Shown here in pieces: positions 54,212-64,000 of a stretch of DNA of 64,000 bases. The stretch comes from Lichina pygmaea (taxonomy: Eukaryota > Ascomycota > Lichinomycetes > Lichinales > Lichinaceae). The stretch covers positions 2,170,001 through 2,234,000 of the forward strand of contig OY730171.1 of the NCBI GenBank assembly GCA_963422465.1, written 5' to 3'. The notes beneath the pieces were generated by a model that was not told the origin of the DNA, did no database searches, and was given only the letters and a program-made list of their open reading frames with translations. Each line of letters begins with the position of its first letter. The first letter of the stretch is position 1. The translations under genes were made by a program, and so were the position numbers.

Positions 54212-55365
54212 AGTTCTCGGTTGGTTCCCACGAATTTTCCTCTTTGTCAAATCCTAACCACTTCACCAGGTACTCAGTTTTCTGTCTGTTTCTTCAACTA
54301 TCCAGGATCCTTTCAACATTGTACTCTTCTTCATCATCCTTGAAGTTCCATTCTGTCTTGATCTCTGTGTCGCTGGGTGCTGATTCAAGCAGCAAGACAT
54401 AGAATACTCAGTGTATCCTTGCTTTTTGTGGTAGTCTCAGTTGATAGTTGACTTTCCCAGTGCACTTCTCAATTTCGAATAGTCCGATTCGTACGTGGTC
54501 CAGCTTTTTGCTCGGTCACTTTGAGCGCAGGTTTTTTGTTGATAGGTAGACTTTATCCCCCTTTTCCAGGGTTGGTCTCTTCAACCTTTTGTCGTGTAAT
54601 CAGCGGGCGGTGGCGTTCTGGGCATAGTCAATTGTTGTTTTCATCATCTCGTGCATAGCAGCAAGTTTGCTAACATCAACAACATTGCCTCCTGCTGTTG
54701 CCTGCCATCAGGGGTTTCTTGCGTAGTTCGCAAAGAACAGTGTTGTCTCTGTCACACTGTGTTGCTGGTTGTTGTACACAAACTGGGCTGTTGGTAGCAG
54801 TTCCACCCAGTTATCCTGCTGGTAGTTGATGTAGTGTTGTAGATACTGCTCTATTGTCTGGTTTGTCCGCTCAGTTTGTCTGTCAGTTTGTGGGTGGTAG
54901 GCTGTTGACATGCTTGTATCAATGCCAAGTTGCCTTGTCCACGTGTTCCAGAATTTCAAGGTGAAGAGTTTGTCTTGATCCAAGATGATTGTCTTTGGTA
55001 GCCCTCAGTGGCTTACCAGCTCTTTGAGTAGGACACTCACAAGTTTGTTCGTGGTTCCTGACTCTTTCCACAGGACCAGGTGGGTGTATTTGGTGAGCTT
55101 GTCAACAATCACCAAAATGCTATTATATACCACCTTTGTTGCTGGGTCTGTTGACTTTGGCAACTTGACCACAAAATCCATTGTGATAGTTTCCTATAGT
55201 GCCTTGGGTAGGTCTATTTGCTGTGCCTGCCTATAGAGCTTATGTCTTGATGGCTTGTTCTTCACACACTGTTCGCAGTTACAGATGAACTCTGTCACCT
55301 TGCACTTCATTCTGTCGAAGCAGTAATTCCTTTGGATTTTCTCCAAGGTTTTATCTTGCCCAGGG

Positions 55366-55370
55366 TGTCT
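55366..55370. repeat. Target-site duplication of E, left
   Basis: TGTCT, identical to 61915-61919. Confidence 0.88.
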
Positions 55371-55971
55371 TGTTACGACCCAGGGGATGGGAGCCACTCA
55401 TTTATAGGCAATCAGGCTGTGGGCCAGGCAAGAGGACACCATGGAAGTCAAGTGACCAACCAACAAGGGGTTACGTGACTGTCGAGACACACACAGGAGT
55501 CTTGACGCAGCATGCATGAAGCATCAAGACAATCTCACCAGTCTCAACGCAGGATGCATGAGGCATCAAGACAATCTCACCAGTCTCGACACAGGATGTA
55601 TGAAGCATCAAGACAATCTCACCTGTCTTGACGCAGGGTGCATAACATAGTGGGACTGTCAAGACAATCTCACCTGTCTTGACATCAAGACTGTTGAGAC
55701 AATCTTGATTGTCTAGACAGGCCAGCACTATATAGTCCAGTGATAGTTCCCTTATGGAATGATCATCTTCAACTCATGTTGTGATCCAGACAACTAGATC
55801 TACTTCAATACAATCCTTTTGTACAAAGCTGTTGATCAGGTGTCACCACCACCACATTCCACCAAACCTCTTCGCGCTCCTTGACACTCCTCTCCTGCGA
55901 GAACCAACCCACCTTCCACCTCTCACCCTAATCCTATACTCGGATAGGACAGTACAGTACAGACCACAACA
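55371..55971 (+). repeat. 5' LTR of element E
   Basis: It starts TGTTACGACCC, ends CCACAACA, and has the same internal 36-bp units as the LTR of A. It is close to the 3' LTR; the differences I see are almost all transitions. Confidence 0.92.
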
Positions 55972-58900
55972 CTTTGAAGACCCTCAAGGATGAGTACCTC
56001 AGGAGCAACCAACCCCAACTTCCCAGATGGAAAGATTAGCATTGCCAAGCCAGACCTGTTCTACAGCAAAAGAAACAAGATCAACGACTGGCTCATGCAA
56101 CTCCAAGTCTACTTTCAATTCCAACCAGAGACAAAGCTGCCTAAGGAGAAGTGGCCCCTCTTCGCAACCACTTACATGAGAGGCAATACTTATTGATAGA
56201 TCAAGCCCTACATCAACAAACATCTCTCAGGAAACAGAGACCATGATGGCACAACAGAATAGATGACAAAATAGACATGATTCAAGGACAAGATCAAAAG
56301 GATCCTTGGACTATCTAAGAAAGACAAAGTGGCTATACGAATGATCCAGCACATCAAACAACAATGCTCAGCCGCAGAGTACACCACATAGTTTAAACAA
56401 TACTCAGTACTGACTGACTGGGACAACAACACCCTGATGGTTATGTACTGATGTGGACTCAAGGAAAACATGAAGGATGAAATCACCTTCAACAGACGAG
56501 TAGTCGACACACTGGATGAACTCATCACACAAGCAATCAACATTGATGACAAGCTATTCAAGTGAGTGATGGAGAAATGCCATGACAGAGGATACAGCCA
56601 CCCCACATGGCATGTGAGCAACCACTACAAGCCGCCTAACAAGGCACCACCACATGACCCATATGGCTATGCACCTATGGAACTGGATGCAGTCCACCAC
56701 AAGGGAAGGTTCACAAAGGGAAGGAACAACAAAAAGAGGAAAGCACTGAAGTGCTATACCTGTGGCAAGCTAGGCCACATGGCGAAAGACTGTTGTTCAA
56801 AGAACAAGATGCACTGACAGTAACTTAATACACTTAACAGAGACTGGAATGTCATCAAGCCAGAGGACCCACCAGGAGAGGCTCAGCTATCCCTCAAACA
56901 ATAGGACAACTACGATCAGACATTGGAAGTAGCCCACCAACTGGCAACATCAGAAGGCAAGGACCTACCAGAACAGACAGGTCAGGATAAGGGACAGGAG
57001 CCCTTAACCACCTCTGATGGGGACCAAGACAAACCCACGTCTATCAAAGAAGAAATACCACAAGGAAGCTATGCTTACAGCATGGACCCACAAAATCTAC
57101 AGCACAGTGAACTACAGTGGAGGTTTTGCACAAAGCACTACTGCACCTACCACAAACAACTACGAAGGTACAGAGGACATTCACCCTACCACACCACCTG
57201 CCACAAGCATTGGGTCAATTGCGAGAAGGATACATGTGAGATCTATCTTTGGGACAAACACCAACACACTGCATTCCCCAGGCACACACATGATTGGCAT
57301 GAACACCTCATGTTCCTACAGCAAGGCAACAACTACAACTGCTACGTCAACAATTGGCAGTACTGCCTCAAGCCTGGATGTGACAAGCATCAGCAAGACA
57401 AATTCATGAACAGATTCCTCAGAACTGATGGGAGTGGCTGGACCCATTACCCAGTCAGTGGAAAGACACTTCAATCAGGAAAAGACTGAACTCCCTTGTC
57501 AAGGGGTGACATCAGAAGCTCAACAACATGACCCCTAGCAACACAAAGCACCTGCGATTGCCTGTGTCACTACACGCCAACACGCCAGTACAGACATACG
57601 CACTTGTGGACTCTGGAGCCAGTGGAAACTACATCTCAAGACAACTTTATGATACTCTCAGCACTGGACGGAGATGCAAGCAGCAGCCCTATCAGCTCAC
57701 GATGGCAAATAGACAGACAGAGCTAGTCTGCCATAAGACGCAGCCAATAGAAATAGTTACCAGACACCATGCTAAAAAGATCCAACTTGATATTGTCAAG
57801 TTGGCCACTCAGGATATCTATTTGGGGATGCCTTGGCTAAAGAAGCATAACCCAGTTGTTAACTGGAAGACAGGAGTACTCACATTTAGGAACTGCACTA
57901 ACAACACAGCTCAGACCTGTTACCAGCCGCAGAAGGCGTGGACAGATGAGGGAAGGAGTCCTCAGTGGAACCTCACTGACAGAAAGGACAACTCTCAAGA
58001 GAAGAGGTCTGCCTTGACAGGCACACCCCAGAACCAGGTGGCCAAACAGTCAGAGATGAAGAGAGAGGAAGTTGTTAACCCTCTGGAGATCCCTGAAGAG
58101 TACTGACCTGGGTATGATAACCTCTTTCAGGAAGAGACAACAACAGCAGTGTTGCCTAAGCACCAACCTTGGGATCATGAGATCAAGTTGCAACCAGGGA
58201 CAGAGCCAGGATTTGGACCAATTTACCAGTTATCAGAGAAAGAGCTCCAAGTACTTCGCGAGTACCTGGAGGAAAACCTGAAAAAGAGTTTCATTCAAGA
58301 ATCTCAATCGCCAGCAGGATACCTGATACTATTTGCACCAAAGAAAGACAGAAGTCTTCAACTTTGTGTGGATTACAGGAAACTCAACAACATTACCATC
58401 AAGAACTGATATCCGTTGCCAAATGCGAACAAATTGCAAGACAGGATCAGCCAAGCTACAATCTTTACCAAGCTGGACTTGAAAGGAGTATACAACCTGA
58501 TACACATGAAAGAAGGAGAAGAATGGAAGACAGCCTTCAGAACCTGATACAGACACTACGAGTATCTGGTTATGCTATTCAGACTCACAAACACACCAGC
58601 AACATGTCAAGCATTGATCAACAACATCATCAGAGCACACCTGGACCAAACAGCTATCGCCTACCTGGACAACATTCTTGTCTACTCGAACACGCAACAG
58701 GAACATACCAAACATGTGAAGGATGTTCTACGATGCCTACAACAGGCAGAGCTCAAGCTCAACCCAAAGAAATACAAGTTCAACAAACTGGAAGTTGAAT
58801 TCCTTGGATATGTCATAGGGATTAAAGAGATCAAGATTGACCCTGAGAAAATCAAAGCAATTCAGCAATGGCCAACACTGATGTCAGTTAAGGAAGTACA

Positions 58901-60789
58901 AGCCTTCCTAGGATTTGCCAACTTCAACTGACAGTTCATTAAGAACTACTCACAGATGGCAACACCACTAACAGAACTCACAAAGAAGGACGTGGAGTAC
59001 TGGTGGACAGAGAGACAACAAAAAGCATTCTAACAGCTCAAGGACACTTGCACCAAGGAACCAGTTCTCCTCAACTTCAAGACAGGCCAACCAACACAAA
59101 TCAAGATGGATGCTTCAGATCAGGCAGTAGGAGCATGTCTATGCCAACAGGCAGATGGCAAGTGGCACCCAGTTGCCTACTACTCACAAAAAATGACACA
59201 AGCAGAACAAAACTATGATATCCACGACAAAGAGCTATTAGCAGTCGTCAACGCACTCGAACACTGGAGAGTGTACACGGAAAGTAGTTCTGAACTCACT
59301 GTTCTCACAGACCACAAGAATCTGACAACATTCACAACAACCAAGAAGCTGAACAGACAGCAAGTCAGATGGGCTGAACTCCTAGAGCAACACAAGTTCA
59401 AGATCTTGTACACCCCTGGACAAGACAACAGGAGAGCAGACACACTAAGCTGACAAAAAGACCACATGGAAGATGATGAACACCAAGGAACAATCTTACA
59501 GCAGGACCAGCAAGGAAACCTGGTGCCTCAGCCACAGATCAACAAGCTCACGGCAGAAGACACTGAAGAACTAATAAGGAACTACCACGACAATCCAGCA
59601 CATGGTCACCCAGGAATCTCCAAGACCACAGACCTTATCCAACAGGCAGGGAACAATGTTATTAACCTCTGACAACATATCACAAACTACATCAGCAAGT
59701 GTCTACTATGCCAGAAAAACAAACATGGAAGACACAAGCCATACGGAGAAGGACACCCGAACATGATACTGAGAGGCCTGTGGGAAGACGTGTCAATAGA
59801 CTTTATCACAAAGCTACCCAAGTCCAAAGACCCAGTCACAGGAATCACCTACGACTTGATTATGGTGATAGTGGACAGATTCACAAAATATCTAATAGTG
59901 GTACTATTCAAGGAGACCCACACAGCAGAACAGTTGGGACACCTTTTACTGGACAGATTGGTTAGAGACCACGGAGTTCTGATCACAATCATTACAGACA
60001 GAGACAAACTCTTCACATCCAACTACTGGAAGACAATCAGTGCAGCTATGGGAACAAAACCCAAAATGTCTACAGCCTATCACCCACAAACTGACAGCCA
60101 GACAGAGTGAGCAAACCAAGTCCTGGAGACTTACTTACAGTATTACATCAACCAGACCCACAGCAATTGGGTACAGTTATTACCGGTGGCACAGCTGGCA
60201 ATCAACCAGCACAGATCAGACTCAACAAAGGAATTGCTATTTTTTGCCAATTTTAGATGACATGCAAACATTGGGATGCCAAGCAGAGCTTCACCAAACA
60301 CGGAGAAAGCACTCCAACATGACAAGCTCCTACGACAAACGCACACAATGATGAGGCACTACCTTCAAGAGACCTCAGAAAGAATGCAACATCAAATAGA
60401 CAAGAAATTGAAAATAGCACCTCAGCTAAAGGAGGGGGATAAAGTCTACCTCCTTACAAGAAATTGGAAAACAAAGAAACTAAAGACAAAGAAACTTGAT
60501 AACATCAAGGTCAGACTATTTTCAGTCGAAGAAAAAACAGGACCAGTCAACGTCAAGATACGACTACCAAGGGATGCCAGAGTCCATCCAAACTTTCATA
60601 TATCAATGATTGAACCAGCCGACCAGAGCACACCCTTGCAGGAAACATTCCATTACCAACCTGAAGAAGAACAAGAATTTGAGGCTGAACAGATCCTGAA
60701 GAGAAAAAGTCAGTGATACCTTGTCAAGTGGAAAAACTACCCAGACTCGGAAAATACCTGGGAACCACTCAGGAACCTCGCGAACTGCC

Positions 60790-61146
60790 AGCTCCTCCTG
60801 CAGCAGTTCCGGCAGAAGCAGGACTGAACAGCTCGGCCTGCAGCGCGGACGTGTCAATAACCGTCGCCAACAAATCTTCACCATCCGCCTCTATTTCAGC
60901 AACAAGGCACTGGAGCTTCTTCTTCGCTTGACCCTCAGCACCCTCAAGAACCTTTCACTTTCAGGACACACAAGCCTGCAGCTCAGCAAGCTGCTCAACA
61001 AGAGCATCCCACTTGGCCTCATCAACAGCCAAATCCTTGTGAAGGTTATCTCAAGTCATGTTCAACAACTCCCAAGAAAGTGACACACAGGACTTTCCAC
61101 GACAAGTGCATTCAGCGCACTTCAACTTATCGTTGTTGTCAGACAT
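60790..61146 (-). other. Antisense ORF relic in element E: Cys-motif plus coiled coil
   Basis: On the strand opposite E, between the chromodomain end and the 3' LTR, an ATG at 61146 begins a reading frame with a Cys motif (KLKCAECTCRGKSCVSLSW), a helical region (DEAKWDALVEQLAELQA; QAKKKLQCLVAEIEADGED) and an Ala/Gly/Ser tail. The layout and position match the antisense ORF in element D, although the two elements are different families. This copy is broken (a few interruptions). Confidence 0.6.
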
Positions 61147-61313
61147 TCGGAAGCAGGGCTTGTGGTTCAAAATACAGAAGTCACACAGAGCAAGCGACAC
61201 AAAGTTATGATTACAGATCTGGGCTGCCAGTTGGTTTCAGTAAGCAGAGACACGTGATTTTGCAGACATACTCAAGAATTCATCAGGACAATGAATGAAG
61301 GAGAGGAGGGTAG

Positions 61314-61914
61314 TGTTATGACCCAGGGGATGGGAGCCACTTATTTATAGGCAATCAGGCCACGGGCCAGGCAAGAGGACACCATGGAAGTCAAGTGACC
61401 AACCAACAAGGGGGCATGTGACTGTCAAGACACACACAGGAGTCTTGACACAGCATGCATGAAGCATCAAGACAATCTCACCAGTCTTGACACAGGATGC
61501 ATGAAGCATCAAGACAATCTTACCAGTCTTGACGCAGGATGCATGAAGTATCAAGACAATCTCACCTGTCTCAACACAGGGTGCATAACATGGTGGGACT
61601 GTCAAGACAATCTCACCTGTCTTGACATCAAGACTGTCAAGACAATCTTGATTATCTTGACAGGCCAGCACTATATAGTCCAGTGATAGTTCCCTTATGG
61701 AACAATCATCTTCAACTTATGTTGTGATCCAGACAACTAGATCTACTTCAATACAATCCTTTTGTATGAAGCCGTTGATCAGGTGTCACCACCACCATGT
61801 TCCACCAAACCCCTTCGCACTCCTTGACATTCCTCTCCTGCGAGAACCAACCCGCCTTCCACCTCTCGCCCTAATCCTATACTCGGATAGGACAGTACAG
61901 TACGGACTGCAACA
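61314..61914 (+). repeat. 3' LTR of element E
   Basis: It starts TGTTATGACCC and ends GACTGCAACA, directly after a GAAGGAGAGGAGGG purine tract. Confidence 0.92.
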
Positions 61915-61919
61915 TGTCT
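61915..61919. repeat. Target-site duplication of E, right
   Basis: TGTCT. Element D sequence resumes here. Confidence 0.88.
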
Positions 61920-64000
61920 GTGCAAAGCCCTGTTATGGTGCCTCCAGATCACCTCCTCTTGTGCTCTTTCTGGCACAATTTCCTTTTTGTTTGCTGTCTT
62001 GTGGCCAAGGGTAAGGAGTGGACCCTTTGTTTCTGTTGTTGCCAGTTGGGGTTGGGCATAGACCAGAGTTTGTCCTTTTGTCACTAGGATTGGGTGTTCC
62101 TCTGTTGTTTTCTCATCCATCAGGTCTGGTCGCCTGCTGAGTGCGTCTGCTCAAGCATTTTCAGTGCCTTTCCAGTAGAGGATTTGGAAGTTGTATGATG
62201 CTAACAACTCTGCCTATTGAACTTGCTGTCAGTTTAGCTTCTTTGTTGTTGTGAAGTAAGCTAGGTTCTTGTGGTCTGAGTACATGTCTACTGTGTATTT
62301 TGCCCCCTCCAAGTAAGGCCTCCATTCTTGGAATACGTTGACAATTGCTAGCAACTCTTTGTCGTGAACATCATACCTTAGTTCTGGGCCAGAGAACTTT
62401 CTTGATCAATACGCGACAGGGTGTAAGTGGTTGTCAGCATCTGGTTGACACAAGCAGGATCCCAATGCTTGGTCTGAGGCATCAGTTTCCAGAATGATCC
62501 TCTTCTCAGAATCAAATGATGCCAAAATAGGTGTGGAGATGAATTTATCCTTCAACTCCTGGAAGACCGCTTGTTGGCTCTCCCCCCACCTGAAAGATTT
62601 GTTCTTTCTGGTTAACTCTGTCAAGGCTGCTGCTGTTCTTGAGTAGTCCTTGATGAATCGTCAGTAGAAGTTTGCAAATCCTAGGAAGGATTGTACTTCT
62701 TTGAGGTTTTTGGGTGTTGGCCAGTCTCGTACTACTGCTGTCTTTGTGTTGTCTATTCGAATTCCTTCTGTTGTCAGGATCAACCCCAAATATTCCACTT
62801 CTTTCGTGTGGAAAACACTTTTATCAAGGTGTAACCTCATGCCTGCTTTCTGGAGTGCATGTAGGATTGTTTTGACATGCTGTTTATACTCCTCCAAGGT
62901 TCCATTGGTGTATACCAAGATATCATCAATATAAGCAGTGACAAATATATTCAGGTATTGTCGGAGAACAGTGTTAATAAGTGATTGGAATGTCGCCAGT
63001 GCATTCGTAAGACTGAATGGCATCACAGTATACTTGTAGTGCCTGTACCTTGTACGAAAGACTGTCTTCCATTCCTCGCCATCTTTCATCCTAACCAGGT
63101 TGAAAGAACCTCGAATGTCAAACTTGGTGAACTATTCAGCTCCTTGGATCTGGTCTTGGATTTCCGATATCAGTGGCAGTGGGTAGTGGTTCTTCACTGT
63201 AATTGTATTTAGCCACCGGTAATCAACACACAGTCGAAGTTTGCTGTCTTTCTTTGGCACAAACAATATCAGGTATCCAGCTGGTGATGTTGAAAGTCTT
63301 ATAAACCCTTTCACTAGGTTCTTGTCCAGGTAGTCTCTCAGGGCCTCAAGCTCTTTTGCTGACAGAGTGTAGATAGGGCTGTGTGTGGGTTTTTTTCTGT
63401 CTTCCAGCGGAATCTTGTGGTCCCACTCCTGATGTTCTGGTAGCATTGTGATCACTATTTCTTTGAACATCTCCTGGTATTCTTTATACTCACTTGGCAA
63501 CTGCGGTGCCTGAGTCTTGCCCACGGTGTCTTGCGTGGTGCAAAGTTGTTGTGTTCGGGGTTTCATCCAGGCCACACAGGCCTGCCCGTGCTGGTGGTAT
63601 TTCTTCCAGTGTGTCAGTGAGATTTCTTTAATTGTCACCCCTGGTTCTGACGTGACCAGTGTCTTATCTAGAAAGACTAGTTGCCTTCTTCTCCAGTCAA
63701 TCCTTGAGTTTTGTTTTTCCAACCACAGAAGTCCCAATATAACTTTGTGTGGTATCTGGACCAAGTTGAATTCTTCTGTTCCAATCATCATGCCATGGAC
63801 ACTCAGCCTCAGGCTCTTGGTCTCCTTTGTCACTTGTCTCTTGTCTTTGGAGAGTGGTGTTCTGTCCACTACTGTCAACTGGTAGGGGTCTTTCTTGCCT
63901 TGGACTGGAACCTTGTTTCTTCTGGCAAAGCTTTCTGACATGAAGTTGCCAGTCGCACCAGAGTTGATCCTGGCCTTAGCCAACCGCCCATTGACTCTGA
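61915..64000 (-). mobile_element. Ty3/gypsy chromovirus D, 5' part (fossil, continues off window)
   Basis: Read on the minus strand: protease (about 63720-63983, INSGATGNFMSESFARRN), reverse transcriptase (about 62661-63330, with RLCVDYRWLNTITVKNHYPL and the AYIDDILVY active site) and RNase H (about 62100-62624, LETDASDQALGSCL). Gag and the 5' LTR lie outside the window. It is less decayed than G. Confidence 0.85.

Larger units (their letters stand above)
53151..55370 (-). mobile_element. Ty3/gypsy chromovirus D, 3' part (fossil)
   Basis: Read on the minus strand, this part holds the integrase zinc-binding domain (about 55194-55397) and core (54708-54983), integrase C-terminal sequence, a chromodomain (about 54190-54310, YLVKWLGFDKEENSWEP) and the 3' LTR (53151-53577). 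Its other part continues at 61915 on the far side of element E. It is inserted in element A. It is broken several times, and the two parts are separated by a later insertion. Confidence 0.85.
55371..61914 (+). mobile_element. Ty3/gypsy chromovirus E, structurally complete (fossil)
   Basis: A 6544-bp element with two 601-bp LTRs (55371-55971 and 61314-61914) and a perfect 5-bp target duplication TGTCT (55366-55370 and 61915-61919). Parts in order: gag from 55990 with a CYTCGKLGHMAKDCC knuckle (about 56755-56800), a Cys/His-rich spacer (about 57080-57410), protease (LVDSGASGNY, about 57605), reverse transcriptase (about 58149-58931), RNase H (59106-59453), integrase (about 59540-60350), chromodomain (about 60680-60790) and a purine tract before the 3' LTR. 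It is the same family as A and the youngest large insertion in the nest. All outer parts are present, but coding is interrupted about ten times. Confidence 0.92.

Overview
The window is nuclear DNA of a filamentous ascomycete, probably a Sordariomycete. The evidence is compact genes with short introns (about 50-120 bp, GT-AG, CTGAC-like branch points), fungal orthologues (NAB2, SPT10, ATG29, mitochondrial ribosomal protein mL50, a fungal-type pyruvate dehydrogenase kinase), and retroelements carrying the C-to-T and G-to-A decay expected of repeat-induced point mutation (RIP). No computation was run. Exon joins were worked out by hand from frame, splice consensus and remembered family conservation.

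Region 1 (1 to about 35.9 kb) is ordinary gene space with mostly housekeeping genes. In order: NAB2-like poly(A) RNA-binding protein (minus, cut by the window edge); GH20 beta-N-acetylhexosaminidase (plus); SPT10-like GNAT plus HHCC-finger regulator (minus); a 2EXR/F-box-like protein (minus); pyruvate dehydrogenase kinase (minus, five exons, one GC-AG intron); a CYP52-like cytochrome P450 (minus, five exons); mL50 (minus); ATG29 (plus, with a probable 10-nt microexon); an F-box protein (minus); an intron-containing tRNA-Pro(AGG) (minus); a METTL7-like methyltransferase with a repetitive tail (plus); dephospho-CoA kinase (minus); and glucokinase (minus). There is no sign of a biosynthetic cluster: the genes serve unrelated steps in RNA export, chitin recycling, histone-gene control, pyruvate and glucose metabolism, CoA synthesis and autophagy. 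Intergenic DNA is rich in short GTAC palindromes (GTACGTAC, TACGGAGTAC). It also holds a roughly 160-bp tandem duplication and one non-autonomous inverted-repeat element at 31.3-32.2 kb.

Region 2 (about 35.9 to 64 kb) is an AT-richer graveyard of retroelements inserted into one another. A Tad-like LINE (LINE1) is followed by a fragment of a Ty3/gypsy element (H) and a Ty3/gypsy chromovirus (G). G is interrupted by a second LINE (LINE2), and LINE2 contains a 5'-truncated third LINE (LINE3) with a 12-bp target duplication. A chromovirus A (plus strand) lies inside LINE2, a different chromovirus D (minus strand) inside A, and a structurally complete chromovirus E (same family as A, two 601-bp LTRs, perfect TGTCT target duplication) inside D. 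All coding parts of the LTR elements look broken, and they are described here only as fossils.

The most unusual feature is a reading frame on the opposite strand of both D and E. It lies between the pol chromodomain and the 3' LTR and would encode a small Cys-motif plus coiled-coil protein. The two element families are different but share this layout.
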